DNA of 60,184 bases from Cyanosarcina radialis HA8281-LM2 (GCA_019359615.1 JAHHHA010000038.1:1-60184); one strand, 5' to 3'. Positions 8,085 to 17,074 are shown, numbered from the stretch's first letter. Made by a program: numbers and translations. Notes: generated by a model from the letters alone, not told the origin.

Positions 8085-8906
8085 TTATTTTAGAGAAAGA
8101 TCTAATATTTTCCTTTCTCGCTCTGTCAGGCATTGCTTTTGTAACATCACTGGCAAGTAGGGAAAAATTTGAGAACATTTTTTTGAGAAAGCAGCAACCC
8201 ATTCTCTTAACCAGATGAGTTGAGTGCTGGTGACTTCTTCGTTAATTGCTCCCACAAATTTAATTTCGTCAGAGTCAGCAATTACAAACTTTTGCAACCA
8301 TTCAAATTGAGGACGAGTTGCTTGTAAATAATTGACGGCAAATTTTTTACCAATATATTGACTGCTGAACTTAATCAATCGGGCTAAGATATCAACTATT
8401 TCTTTGATTTGTACAATTTCTGGAATTTTGCGATCGATAAAAAGAGTGGCAGATTTATCGTTAAGAGAATTCGTTCTCGCCAAAGTAACTGTGGATTTAT
8501 CCGCCGTTCTTTTTTTAAGAAAAGTCGGTATTCGTACGTTATTTTGACTGAAGTAAATCAATAAATTAATTGCTTCATCTAAGCGATCGAGGATCGGCTT
8601 TAATTCCTCAATAGGTGGTAAATTATTAGTGTTTATTTCCGCCAGAACTGAAATTATTACATCGTCGTCTAACTTTAGAATATTGACCGTATATCCCATT
8701 ATTTCAAGCTGACAAGACTTCATATGGGGGTAAAATTCGACAAAATTTTGGATATCATTTTGCAAGTCTAACTGGAGAAGGGTTTTCTTTTGCCAGTCAA
8801 TAGATTCTGGATTTAAATATAAGTAAGTTTCTCCTCTGACCTGCGTTACGCCAATGCCTATGAATCCTGGGGAATTCCAAAAAATTTGAATAACTTCGAG
8901 TAACAT
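8085..8906 (-). CDS. Hypothetical protein co-oriented with the phytochrome
   Basis: 273 residues. I do not recognise the family. No signal peptide or membrane segment is seen; the composition is mixed alpha/beta, with amphipathic stretches (LEVIQIFWNSPG, KEIVDILARLIKF). The last quarter is Trp- and Lys-rich (QLIWLREWVAAFSKKCSQIF). The stop lies 45 bases upstream of the phytochrome start in the same direction, so the two are probably one transcript with this gene first. It may therefore be a partner or output of the photoreceptor, which matters because that receptor seems unable to phosphorylate itself. This is inference from position alone. Confidence 0.75.
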   Translation of the reverse strand: MLLEVIQIFWNSPGFIGIGVTQVRGETYLYLNPESIDWQKKTLLQLDLQNDIQNFVEFYPHMKSCQLEIMGYTVNILKLDDDVIISVLAEINTNNLPPIEELKPILDRLDEAINLLIYFSQNNVRIPTFLKKRTADKSTVTLARTNSLNDKSATLFIDRKIPEIVQIKEIVDILARLIKFSSQYIGKKFAVNYLQATRPQFEWLQKFVIADSDEIKFVGAINEEVTSTQLIWLREWVAAFSKKCSQIFPYLPVMLQKQCLTERERKILDLSLK

Positions 8907-9470
8907 AAAACTATTTTAATGTTTATAGTGTCATAAATAATTCGATCGAACAAATTGCTAAAGTAGCATATTAATTTGTTATAAATAGTAAAAAACGCGA
9001 GTTAACCTTTAATTATAAAATGGATAAAGGCTTTTTTGTTGATTTTTAAAGTTATATAAACCAGACTAATTTATCAATTCATGAGGGGCAAGATCGGTAT
9101 TATCATAATTAAAAATCTATGGATCGAACATCAACGCTCTTTCCCAGCAAGAACGCCAGCAACAACCACAGGTATGGCTCAGGCTCTTGAAATTTGGGCT
9201 GATGTCATAAGTTCACACTTGTGGCATCTTGCTTGTCCCACAAGTTCTCAAATAGATGAGCTACAGTATTTTTCTTGTCAGTTGTTGCTCTCCAGCCCGA
9301 CTCCTGGGACAGGCTAGAAGCCTATCTCACAAGAATGTAATTTACTCAATCGAGAGATGCTATGTGTGCTTTCCTTGACTCAGAATATTTAAAGATGTTG
9401 ACTCAATGAATCTCTATTTGCTTTGATTTGGGATGCGAGCTAAATTTCTTCTAAAGAGTACGAGCTTCTC
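8907..9470. other. Intergenic region, AT-rich with one dispersed repeat
   Basis: About 560 bases with no convincing gene. The first 150 are AT-rich and probably hold the promoter of the minus-strand hypothetical/phytochrome pair. At 9308-9352 lies a copy of the AGGCTAGAAGCCTATC...CACAAGAATGTAATTTAC repeat also seen at 10616-10665 and 47672-47725. A small frame at 9081-9317 runs into that repeat and looks spurious. Confidence 0.6.
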
Positions 9471-9851
9471 ATGGCTACTCCCTGTCACATTCTGATAGAA
9501 GGCAATCCGGTCATTATTTATGCCAGCCGTAATGGCAGTCCGAAGAAGGTGCTGGCACTTCTGCAACCATTTATCGAAAAGTTTTGGCAAGAAAGAGAAA
9601 TTGCGGGCGAAGATCGAGATACGCCAGAATGTTTGGCGGCTCAAATTTTAGTGCGATTCGGTTACGAAATTTGCGAGGATGATTATTCTAACTTGCGAAT
9701 CGGGATAAATTACTATCCAGACGTAGAATATCTATATGTAGTAGCCTTAGATCGCAGCATCAGTATTTGGCTGCCAGAGGCTGAGTATCATAGCAATCCC
9801 AGCTTGGGACTAAAAGCCTGTAGCCAGGTAGCGGCAGAAGAGATTTGTTAG
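9471..9851 (+). CDS. Conserved-type hypothetical protein
   Basis: 126 residues, soluble, acidic, starting MATPCHILIEGNPVIIYASRNG. The family is not recognised. The sequence reads as a compact alpha/beta domain: strands ILIEGNPVIIYAS and YLYVVALDRSISIWLP, and helices KKVLALLQPFIEKFWQERE and ECLAAQILVRFGYEIC. The codon use and the lack of low complexity suggest a real gene. A minus-strand frame over the same bases is judged to be its shadow. It is convergent with the outer-membrane protein gene, the two being separated by a hairpin. No role can be given. Confidence 0.75.
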   Translation: MATPCHILIEGNPVIIYASRNGSPKKVLALLQPFIEKFWQEREIAGEDRDTPECLAAQILVRFGYEICEDDYSNLRIGINYYPDVEYLYVVALDRSISIWLPEAEYHSNPSLGLKACSQVAAEEIC

Positions 9852-9874
9852 CCCTGCCCTCTATAATTAGGCGC

Positions 9875-9908
9875 AAAAAAAGTCAGGTGTGCTACGCTCA
9901 CACCTGAC
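9875..9908 (-). terminator. Rho-independent terminator for the outer-membrane barrel gene
   Basis: A perfect 10-bp stem, GTCAGGTGTG (9882-9891) and CACACCTGAC (9899-9908), has a 7-base loop. On the minus strand it is followed by seven Ts (9875-9881 read as A on plus). It lies about 20 bases after the stop of the gene ending at 9929. Confidence 0.85.
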
Positions 9909-9928
9909 TAACTGAGGATTATTGCGTG

Positions 9929-10456
9929 CTAGAAGCTAAAGCCTGCCCCAGCCGAGAAAGCGACAGCAGGAGTCGAACTATTTTCGTAAGCATCGATCGC
10001 CACTTTGGTATCGCCGTAGAGCACGATATTATTGAGGACTTTCGATTCTACTCCTAAAGTAATTACAGGCGCGTTGCGATCGCCTAAAGCAGTAGTCGTG
10101 CCTCGATCTTGAACGAAAGAAGCGCCTCCACCAACAAAAAGGTTGGTGTTTGGAGCAATTCCCATGTCGTAGGTGACAGTGGGAACGATGGCACTAGTGC
10201 TATCGTTAAATAACACGCTACCTCTGGCAGAAATTGGCACGTTAGGAATAGGAACTCTGCCGGAAATATTACCGCCAAATTGCGATTCTTGTCCTGGATT
10301 GCCGCCATTAGTTACGCTTTGAGTAATTCCAGCCCCAACGTAGACATCGTTCATCGCTGGACTGGCAAAAGCGGTGCTGCCAAATAGAAAAATGGGAGCC
10401 ATACTTAAGGCTGAAAATACAGAGATTTTCAAACCAGATTTGCAAGAGAGTTTCAT
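9929..10456 (-). CDS. Small secreted beta-barrel-like outer-membrane protein
   Basis: 175 residues from the ATG at 10456, which has AGGT five bases upstream; the longer frame would need a TTG. The signal peptide is clear (KISVFSALSMAPIFLFGSTAFA, cleavage after AFA or FAS). The mature part is made of alternating short amphipathic strands (DVYVGAGITQSV, ITLGVESKVLNNIVLYGDTKVAI) and ends in AVAFSAGAGFSF. A C-terminal Phe in an aromatic-alternating strand is the usual recognition signal for outer-membrane barrel insertion. The size suits an 8-strand OmpA/OmpW-like barrel. The substrate is unknown. A strong terminator follows. Confidence 0.8.
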   Translation of the reverse strand: MKLSCKSGLKISVFSALSMAPIFLFGSTAFASPAMNDVYVGAGITQSVTNGGNPGQESQFGGNISGRVPIPNVPISARGSVLFNDSTSAIVPTVTYDMGIAPNTNLFVGGGASFVQDRGTTTALGDRNAPVITLGVESKVLNNIVLYGDTKVAIDAYENSSTPAVAFSAGAGFSF

Positions 10457-10934
10457 AGTTACCTGGTGCAATGAATCAGAGATTTTGGTTTCCTTTACAT
10501 TTATTAAGTCGTTGACAAGCAGCCAAATGTTCCCATGATTTTTGCCAATTTTTTATATCGATAAAACCTCCCAAAAAACTAATATTAACCGTTACATTTT
10601 TGGTAACAAGATAGTGGGGCAGGCAGGATGCCTACCCCACAAGAATGTGCTTTACCCAATTGAATTGCTAATTGTATGTGGCTGTGATGATGCCTCATGT
10701 CTCCTGTTATTCTTTCTCAGAGCGAGGTACAATTATTAAGTATTCGTTACAGATCTAAGACTCTGGCAGAAACTCTCTTTAGCGAGCCACTCCTGCAAGC
10801 AAGACTGAGGGCGGGTTTTGCTCGATCGCTTATAGCAAGGTTGCTTTGGCATAGACTTGAGGGATAGCCCTTCTGTAGCTGTTCCCGTGGGGACGATCGC
10901 CCCCACACCTTTAACACTCCATACTTCGGTACTT
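10457..10934. other. Intergenic region with one dispersed repeat
   Basis: 480 bases between divergent genes (outer-membrane protein and typA). At 10616-10665 lies GGGCAGGCAGGATGCCTACC...CACAAGAATGTGC, a member of the repeat family also at 9308-9352, 38010-38040 and 47672-47725. The last 20 bases before the typA start contain ACACTCCATACTTC, a fragment of the composite repeat. A short frame at 10542-10739 is not supported. Confidence 0.6.
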
Positions 10935-12725
10935 ATGACGCTTCCCATTCGCAACGTAGCCATCATCGCCCACGTCGATCACGGCAAAACCACCCTGGTT
11001 GATGCCCTCCTGAAACAATCTGGCATCTTTCGCGAAGGAGAAGAAGTGCCCGATTGCGTCATGGATTCCAATGCGATCGAACGGGAACGGGGGATTACCA
11101 TCCTGGCGAAAAACACCGCTGTTAAATATCAAGACACCTTAATTAATATTGTCGATACTCCCGGACACGCCGATTTTGGCGGCGAAGTCGAACGGGTATT
11201 GGGCATGGTAGATGGCTGCATCTTAATCGTGGATGCCAATGAAGGGCCGATGCCTCAAACTCGATTCGTGCTGAAAAAAGCCTTAGAAAAAGGGTTGCGC
11301 CCCATCGTAGTGGTCAACAAGATCGATCGCCCTCAAGCCGATCCTTATGGGGCCATAGATAAAGTCTTAGATCTGTTCTTGGAATTAGGGGCAGATGACG
11401 ATCAGTGCGAGTTTCCCTATCTGTTTGCTTCGGGGTTAGCTGGTTATGCCAAAAACGAACTCGAAGAGGAAAATGCAGATATGCAGCCTTTGTTTGAGGC
11501 CATCTTGCATCACGTGCCACCTCCAGTCGGCGATCCGGCAAAATCTTTGCAATTGCAAGTGACTACCCTAGATTATTCGGAATATTTGGGGCGGATCGTC
11601 ATCGGCAAAATCCACAATGGGGTAATTCGCGTCGGTCAGCAAGCGGCTTTAGTCAACGAAGCGGGCCAAATTATCAAAGCCAAAGTGACTAAGCTAATGG
11701 GATTTGAAGGCTTAAAGCGGATCGATTGGGAATCGGCTTCGGCAGGCAATATCGTTGCCGTCTCTGGGTTTGCCGATGCCAATATCGGGGAGACGATTAC
11801 TTGCCCGGACGAACCCCAAGCCCTGCCTCTGATCAAAGTAGACGAACCGACATTGCAAATGACCTTTTCGGTCAACGATTCGCCCTTTGCCGGACAGGAA
11901 GGCACTTACGTCACCTCGCGGCAATTGCGCGATCGCTTGTTCCGCGAGTTAGAAACTAACGTGGCCTTGCGGGTAGAAGAAACCGATTCTCCCGATAAAT
12001 TCTTGGTTTCCGGTCGCGGCGAATTGCACTTGGGCATTTTAATTGAAACCATGCGGCGGGAAGGTTATGAATTTCAAGTTTCCCAACCGCAAGTAATTTT
12101 CCGCGAAGTCAGCGGTCAACCTTGCGAACCTTACGAATGCTTGGTACTAGACGTGCCGGAAGAAAGTACGGGCAGTTGTATCGAACGGTTGGGTCAGCGC
12201 CAAGCCGAAATGCAAGATATGCAGGTGGGCGGTAACGGTCGCACGCAGCTAGAGTTTGTCATTCCTGCACGGGGTTTGATCGGCTTCCGGGGTGAATTCA
12301 TGCGCTTGACTCGCGGTGAAGGGATTATGAATCACAGTTTCCTGGACTATAGGCCGATCGCTAGAGATATCGAAACTCGTCGCAACGGGGTGCTGATTGC
12401 CTTTGAAGAAGGGGTAGCGACTTTCTACGCCCTGAAAAATGCTGAAGATCGCGGTGTTTTCTTTATCAATCCTGGGGTTAAAGTCTATAAAGGCATGATT
12501 GTCGGAGAAAACAACCGTCCTCAAGATCTAGATCTCAACGTTTGCAAAACCAAGCAGTTGACTAACTTCCGTGCTTCTACGGCTGAAGAAAACGTGCAAT
12601 TGCAAACCCCGGTAGAAATGAGTCTAGAACGCGCTTTAGAGTACATCAGTGCCGATGAGTTGGTGGAAGTTACACCCAAGTCGATTCGATTGCGGAAGTT
12701 GATGAAGAAGCTAGCGAAACGATAA
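10935..12725 (+). CDS. typA: Translational GTPase TypA/BipA
   Basis: 596 residues from the ATG at 10935 ([21 protein letters not shown]), the family length. The frame is open 26 codons further up, but that part translates repeat sequence. G motifs in order: HVDHGKTT (G1), RERGITI (G2), [12 protein letters not shown] (G3), NKID (G4). EF-G-like domains II, III and V and the TypA-specific C-terminal domain follow ([11 protein letters not shown], ending [14 protein letters not shown]). TypA/BipA binds the ribosome and is needed for growth under stress and for late 50S assembly in some bacteria. It is monocistronic here. Confidence 0.96.
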   Translation: MTLPIRNVAIIAHVDHGKTTLVDALLKQSGIFREGEEVPDCVMDSNAIERERGITILAKNTAVKYQDTLINIVDTPGHADFGGEVERVLGMVDGCILIVDANEGPMPQTRFVLKKALEKGLRPIVVVNKIDRPQADPYGAIDKVLDLFLELGADDDQCEFPYLFASGLAGYAKNELEEENADMQPLFEAILHHVPPPVGDPAKSLQLQVTTLDYSEYLGRIVIGKIHNGVIRVGQQAALVNEAGQIIKAKVTKLMGFEGLKRIDWESASAGNIVAVSGFADANIGETITCPDEPQALPLIKVDEPTLQMTFSVNDSPFAGQEGTYVTSRQLRDRLFRELETNVALRVEETDSPDKFLVSGRGELHLGILIETMRREGYEFQVSQPQVIFREVSGQPCEPYECLVLDVPEESTGSCIERLGQRQAEMQDMQVGGNGRTQLEFVIPARGLIGFRGEFMRLTRGEGIMNHSFLDYRPIARDIETRRNGVLIAFEEGVATFYALKNAEDRGVFFINPGVKVYKGMIVGENNRPQDLDLNVCKTKQLTNFRASTAEENVQLQTPVEMSLERALEYISADELVEVTPKSIRLRKLMKKLAKR

Positions 12726-13031
12726 GCGATCGATCTGCCCTCACCCCCAACCCCTCTCCCAAGGGAGCTACCGTGTATACACATCTGTGGGAAAACTTGG
12801 AGTCCCTGCATTAGATCCCCCCTAGCCCCCCTTAAAAAGGGGGGGAGTTGCGGCGAGGTTCCCTCGTCATGTAGCTGGCACCAAGGAGGGGGAAGCTCTC
12901 AAAGTCCCCCTTTTTAAGGGGGATTTAGGGGGATCGAAATGTGAAACCGCATAACCGATAACTTATCTATACACCATTGGGCGATCGCATTAGGATTGGG
13001 TGAGTTGGGTTTTGCTGACGCTCTATCCAAC
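12726..13031. repeat. MITE-like inverted-repeat element in intergenic region
   Basis: The element spans 12814-12935 (122 bp). It begins GATCCCCCCTAGCCCCCC and ends with the near-inverted GGGGGATTTAGGGGGATC. Each end has an internal CCCCC-TTAAAAA-GGGGG hairpin (about 12825-12846 and 12906-12922). It has no coding capacity, so it is a non-autonomous element or a structured repeat of a type common in cyanobacteria. Upstream, at 12737-12782, are the CCCTCACCCCCAACCCCTC repeat and a GTGTATACACAT motif. Confidence 0.75.
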
Positions 13032-14060
13032 CTACTGTTTCACATAAACTACTTCTATGCCAGGACAAGCAATTTCAATCTCTTCTTTTTGGTAGCGTCG
13101 GTGCAATTTTTTGATAAATTCGTGTTTGGCTGCCCGTTGATCTAAAAATTCGCTAACTCTCAAAAAAACATCCAAGTTGATCCCAGCTTCACCAAACTCT
13201 TGATAGAACAGAAAAGGTTCAAAGTTTGTAGTCTTTGGTGATATTTCTGCCATCACTTCCTTGGCAACTTCTAAAGTGACTTTTTCGACTCGATCGAGAT
13301 CGCTATCGTAACCAACTGACACTTGAATCGGCAGATTTATTTCTTTAATCGGCAAATGGTAATTAGTATAAATTGCCGAAGCCAGCTTAGTATTCGGGAC
13401 GACAACAACATTGTTAGATATTTCTCGAATCACCGTATTGCGCCAAGTGATATCGACGACATATCCTTCTTGACCGCTCTCTAATTTGATGTAATCTCCA
13501 TCTCTTACTTGTTTAGAAATTACTAGGTACAACCCAGAAAACAAGTTTGCTAGAGTTTCTTGAAATGCCAAAGCTACTGCTAAACCGCCAATCCCCAAAG
13601 TTGCCAGCACGGGAGTAATTGGAATGCCCAGGCGATCGAGGATTATTAATATACCTAAAACTAAGACGACAATCTTACCTAGATTAGACAGTAAGGATAC
13701 AGAAACACCTTCAACCCGACGAGTTATCGAACTAATAAATTCCGCCGCTAGTCGAGCTAAGATCAGAGTAACTAAGTAAAGGGCAATAGCGGTGAGGATT
13801 CTTTGAATGATGTCAGAAGTCTCTGGCGGCAATAACTCAGAAACATCAAGACTAATTATTGCCCAATACAAGCCAGCGATGAGACACAGAAGTCTCGGCT
13901 CGCCCCGAATCGATCTAAAGATGCGTTTATTGCCCGGTACTTTAGCCTTAGTAGCCCAGTTTTCTAGTCGTTTAATAACGATCTTTTCAAAGACCAATCC
14001 CGCTATCAAACCCAGCGAAATAGCAACTACTGGGATAATTAATTGTAAATGTTTTTCCAT
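13032..14060 (-). CDS. Mechanosensitive channel of the MscS family
   Basis: 342 residues. Four hydrophobic segments lie in the first half: about 6-26, 58-75, 88-110 and 128-145. They are followed by the pore-lining helix TPVLATLGIGGLAVALAFQETLANLFSGLYLVISKQ, which is typical of MscS TM3. The beta domain carries the signature RDGDYIKLESGQEGYVVDITWRNTVIRE and VVVPNTKLAS. The C-terminal alpha/beta domain follows. The family opens on membrane tension and releases solutes in osmotic downshock. It is slightly larger than E. coli MscS (286), with one or two extra helices. It is preceded by a small AT-rich region. Confidence 0.93.
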   Translation of the reverse strand: MEKHLQLIIPVVAISLGLIAGLVFEKIVIKRLENWATKAKVPGNKRIFRSIRGEPRLLCLIAGLYWAIISLDVSELLPPETSDIIQRILTAIALYLVTLILARLAAEFISSITRRVEGVSVSLLSNLGKIVVLVLGILIILDRLGIPITPVLATLGIGGLAVALAFQETLANLFSGLYLVISKQVRDGDYIKLESGQEGYVVDITWRNTVIREISNNVVVVPNTKLASAIYTNYHLPIKEINLPIQVSVGYDSDLDRVEKVTLEVAKEVMAEISPKTTNFEPFLFYQEFGEAGINLDVFLRVSEFLDQRAAKHEFIKKLHRRYQKEEIEIACPGIEVVYVKQ

Positions 14061-14179
14061 CTTTAATACTTCTCCTCATATGAATTATGAATTGCGAATT
14101 ATGAAGGGTGAAGTAATCTCAAAAGCTAAAAGATAATAGATTATAGAACTAGGCTCGTCATCTATATATCTGGACGATC

Positions 14180-14695
14180 TTAAGATAGCTGTTGCTTTAT
14201 TTTGTCGATATTTTCTGGGTTTAAAGTAGTTTTTATTTCAATTTTTTGCAAGTTATCCCGTAAGGTAAGCAGGTAGTTTTCTCCTACAGCCACAAGTTCT
14301 AATTGCGGATTTTTGATTTCCAGCGTTTGATAGACAACTTCAGGGATGCCAACCCGATAGACAACTTCTTTTTGCGATTGTGGATAAATATATAGCTGTT
14401 GGTGCAAAGTGTCTAGCTCCAGTTTGCTAGGCGTGGTGTTGCGCTCTTGAGGGGAGTCTGGTTTATACCAATAAAGAGTAATACCGCGAATTTGCGGGCG
14501 AGAGATCGCAAAAACTTCATCAAATCGTTGAGATTCCCAGTTGAGTTCGCTAACATCGCCAGATGATGGCACTAGCCGCTGTCGCCAAGCGATTTGCTGA
14601 CGATCGAGACTGGCCCACCACTGGCTAATGGTGGCAAAGTTGTCAGCACTTTCGGGGTTAGTATCGCTTTGCTGCCAAGTAACTTTGATTTGCAT
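14180..14695 (-). CDS. Hypothetical protein
   Basis: 171 residues, soluble, no signal peptide. It begins MQIKVTWQQSDTNPESADNFATISQWWASLDRQQIAWRQRLVPSSG and ends in a charged helix (NPENIDKIKQQLS). The middle has alternating strands (GITLYWYKPD, LELDTLHQQLYIYPQ, KEVVYRVGIPEVVYQTLEI). I do not recognise a family. The good coding texture and the lack of repeats suggest a real gene. It lies behind the MscS gene's upstream region in the same direction, but 119 bases apart, so co-transcription is uncertain. Confidence 0.7.
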   Translation of the reverse strand: MQIKVTWQQSDTNPESADNFATISQWWASLDRQQIAWRQRLVPSSGDVSELNWESQRFDEVFAISRPQIRGITLYWYKPDSPQERNTTPSKLELDTLHQQLYIYPQSQKEVVYRVGIPEVVYQTLEIKNPQLELVAVGENYLLTLRDNLQKIEIKTTLNPENIDKIKQQLS

Positions 14696-14960
14696 AAGAA
14701 GTAGGTAAAGAGGCTCGATCGGGGCGATTTCATAATACTCGATTTGCTTGTCGATCGGGTTTACCCAGGTTCGGCCTGCCCACCAGCAGGCTATAGTTTA
14801 CCGTTGCGCTGCTCCGATTCATTCTTTGTCGTCCAAAATCGAGTAATCCATTTAGATGACCCAGAACGTGTGACTGTAGTTTCGAGCGATCGAGCGGTTA
14901 TATCTGTGTTTAGAGATTATCTCTAGAAAAAAACAGGATATTGAAGCTCGTGAGGTAAAA

Positions 14961-15527
14961 ATGAGATCTAAAGCCCTTTTTTCCGTTCCAGTGATTGCTT
15001 CGATGACATTGGCAACAGTCATTGGTTTGACCAACAATCCGGCGTTTGCTGGAGCCGCAGATGGTTCCGGCGGAGGTGTCGGTTCCCAGTCTCTTAAAGT
15101 TGCTCCAGCCATTGCCCCCGTGCTGCCCAACATCTTATACGACGTGATTTATGCTAACAGCACCGCTGGCACGGAAACAGTGGTTTCTATTAAGAATACC
15201 AACGCTGTAGCTTGCCAAGTTCAGGTGGAATGGTTGTTTGGTTTCGGTGCTGGTCAAGCAGGTGTTTCTGGACCGTTTAACATTCCTCCCCAAACCACTG
15301 CTGAATTTACTACTGCTAATGCCGGAGAGAGCGTACCACCTTTCGTTCTAAACGTCTTCCGCGATACTACGGGCGTTCTCGAAGGCTCTGCCCGGATCAG
15401 ATCGAACTGTGCGGCATCAGCTAGACTCGGCGTTAACGCCGTACTAGTTACAGGCATCGGCTCAGCGTCTGGTCCAAAATATACATCCATTAGCGTCAGC
15501 AGACCGACTGGCAGAGTCGGCGACTGA
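14961..15527 (+). CDS. Secreted protein of unknown function
   Basis: 188 residues. The signal peptide is clear (RSKALFSVPVIASMTLATVIGLTNNPAFA, cut after AFA). GTGAGG lies six bases before the ATG. The mature part is glycine- and valine-rich with beta-strand texture (ILYDVIYANSTAGTETVVSIKNTNAVACQVQVEWLFGF) and looks like an Ig-like or invasin-like beta sandwich. It has two Cys residues (in VACQV and SNCAAS) that could form one disulfide. It is followed by a strong terminator, so it is monocistronic. Confidence 0.78.
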   Translation: MRSKALFSVPVIASMTLATVIGLTNNPAFAGAADGSGGGVGSQSLKVAPAIAPVLPNILYDVIYANSTAGTETVVSIKNTNAVACQVQVEWLFGFGAGQAGVSGPFNIPPQTTAEFTTANAGESVPPFVLNVFRDTTGVLEGSARIRSNCAASARLGVNAVLVTGIGSASGPKYTSISVSRPTGRVGD

Positions 15528-15570
15528 TCTTGGCAGCTTAGTTATACTGGCACGTCAAGTTTAAAGTAGC

Positions 15571-15616
15571 GATCGCCAAGAGGAGCAAGGTTAGAGCTTT
15601 GCTCCTTTTGGCGATC
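15571..15616 (+). terminator. Strong intrinsic hairpin after the secreted protein gene
   Basis: An 18-bp stem begins GATCGCCAAGAGGAGCAA (15571-15588), pairs with bases 15599-15615/16 with one G-U pair, and has a loop of about ten bases. It lies 44 bases after the stop. A T4 run lies inside the 3' arm and no long T-run follows, so it may stabilise the mRNA end as well as terminate. Confidence 0.7.
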
Positions 15617-15801
15617 GATTGGTATCAGAGCATAAATTTCCACCATCGTACATATTAAGTTTGAAAGCATCTATCGGAAGTTCTGCCCGTTACGGAAAAT
15701 GGCTCTACTGTAATGGAGTAATACATATAGGCAAACGCCTATCCGAACGGCTTCAGTTAATTCTTCCGAAGCTGCGATAACTTAATGCTGGCGAGGTGAT
15801 G

Positions 15802-16254
15802 ATGGCAACCCAGGATACTACCTGTTTATACGATCTGGTTGGTGAGTTTCATCTGCAAGATCGACTCTACTTCATTTTGATGGTGAAAGATGCTGTCAAA
15901 AGCAAACAGGATAAACCCTTGCCTGCTGTCGATTTATTTTCTTCATCCAGTTTAGAACTTCAGGAAGTCATTCGCTTTCCAGTAGGCGATCGCATTTGCT
16001 TAATCGTAGAGTCTGAATCGACTTCTCAAGCAGCAAAGCTCGATATTGACATACTTTTGAGCGAACGCGAACAACAAATTGCCACTCTGGTGGCGTTAGG
16101 GCAGGCGAACAAACAAATTGCCAGTCAGCTTAGAATTAGCGAGTGTACTGTCGCCACTTATTTGCGTCGGATGTTTGCCAAACTCGGCGTAGAAAGCCGG
16201 GCCGCGATGGTTTATCGTTGTGCCCCCTCGATCCAACAGTTGCTCGATCGCTAA
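15802..16254 (+). CDS. LuxR-type transcription regulator without a receiver domain
   Basis: 150 residues. The C-terminal 65 are a complete LuxR/FixJ helix-turn-helix (LSEREQQIATLVALGQANKQIASQLRISECTVATYLRRMFAKLGVESRAAMVYRC). The N-terminal 80 have no Asp phosphorylation site and match no sensor domain I know. The C-terminal form, with RAAMVYRC, recalls the small cyanobacterial regulator PedR, in which a Cys near this end has been linked to thioredoxin control; the relationship is tentative. GAGG lies five bases before this ATG; another ATG at 15799 is possible. Confidence 0.82.
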   Translation: MATQDTTCLYDLVGEFHLQDRLYFILMVKDAVKSKQDKPLPAVDLFSSSSLELQEVIRFPVGDRICLIVESESTSQAAKLDIDILLSEREQQIATLVALGQANKQIASQLRISECTVATYLRRMFAKLGVESRAAMVYRCAPSIQQLLDR

Positions 16255-16400
16255 ACTAATGTAGGTGGATAAATGCGATCGAGATCTCATCTGGCCGATG
16301 CTCGGAGTCAACGATACCTTTCGGTGAGAGCCTTCTTGCTACAATAATTAAGCAGCGTCGATCTTGGAGTCTAATTGACTCTCTCGGCCTGTACGAAAAA

Positions 16401-16434
16401 TGGTAGGACGAAACCACCTACCGCGTTGTTTTTT
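16401..16434 (+). terminator. Hairpin with T-run in the bolA leader
   Basis: GGTAGG (16402-16407) pairs with CCTACC (16417-16422). GCGTTG and then six Ts follow. It lies 147 bases after the LuxR-type gene and 40 bases before bolA. It could terminate the upstream transcript or attenuate bolA. The stem is only 6 bp. Confidence 0.35.
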
Positions 16435-16474
16435 CCAGCGGCTAAAACCGCAGTGCTTGCAAGTGAGGTTATTT

Positions 16475-16729
16475 ATGATTACCCCAGATCTGGTTGAGGC
16501 CACGATTAAAGCTAAATTGCCAGATGCCCAAGTACAGGTGCAAGACTTAACAGGCGGAGGCGATCATTACCAAGCAGTAGTGGTTTCTTCGCAGTTTGAA
16601 GGCCAGTCGCTGGTTCGGCAGCACCAACTAGTTTACGAGGCGCTGAAGCAAGAAATGGCTTCAGAGGCCATTCATGCTTTGGCGCTGAAAACTTATACTC
16701 CCGCAGCTTGGCAAGCAATTAACGATTAG
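16475..16729 (+). CDS. bolA: BolA family protein
   Basis: 84 residues from the ATG at 16475, with AAGTGAGG upstream; the frame is open further up but has no ribosome site. It shows the BolA fold: an N-terminal helix ([21 protein letters not shown]), the [12 protein letters not shown] strand with the conserved His of the Fe-S-ligating loop, and the C-terminal helix-strand [11 protein letters not shown]. BolA proteins bind monothiol glutaredoxins and share a [2Fe-2S] cluster in iron sensing or transfer. The next gene is exactly such a glutaredoxin, 19 bases away, which strengthens the call. Confidence 0.95.
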   Translation: MITPDLVEATIKAKLPDAQVQVQDLTGGGDHYQAVVVSSQFEGQSLVRQHQLVYEALKQEMASEAIHALALKTYTPAAWQAIND

Positions 16730-16748
16730 AAATTAGCAATCTAGGATT

Positions 16749-17072
16749 ATGACCCCAGAACTTCAAGAAAAAATTGGCAATCTAGTTAAAAACCACAAAA
16801 TCCTGGTATTTATGAAGGGCAACAAGTTGATGCCCCAGTGCGGTTTTTCTAACAACGTGGTGCAGATTTTAAATACGTTGGGCGTGCCTTATGAAACGAT
16901 CGACGTATTAGCAGACTCAGAAATCCGTCAAGGAATTAAGGAATATTCCAACTGGCCGACTATTCCCCAACTATATATCGACGGTCAGTTAATCGGCGGT
17001 TCCGACATCGCGATCGAACTCTATCAAAAGGGCGAGTTACAGCAAATGGTAGAGGTAGCCTTAGCTTCCTAA
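16749..17072 (+). CDS. grxD: Monothiol glutaredoxin (Grx4/GrxD type)
   Basis: 107 residues, the family length. It has the monothiol active site CGFS in MPQCGFSNNVVQILN, the glutathione-binding WPTIPQLYIDGQLIGGSDI and the preceding Lys in FMKGNK. CGFS glutaredoxins bind a glutathione-ligated [2Fe-2S] cluster as homodimers or with BolA, and deliver or sense iron-sulfur clusters. It lies 19 bases downstream of bolA in the same operon. The stop is followed by AATTCGC tandem repeats. Confidence 0.96.
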   Translation: MTPELQEKIGNLVKNHKILVFMKGNKLMPQCGFSNNVVQILNTLGVPYETIDVLADSEIRQGIKEYSNWPTIPQLYIDGQLIGGSDIAIELYQKGELQQMVEVALAS

Positions 17073-17074
17073 AT

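Noticed and set aside
9081-9317. 78-residue plus-strand frame
   Set aside because: It ends inside a dispersed repeat and the product has no recognisable pattern.
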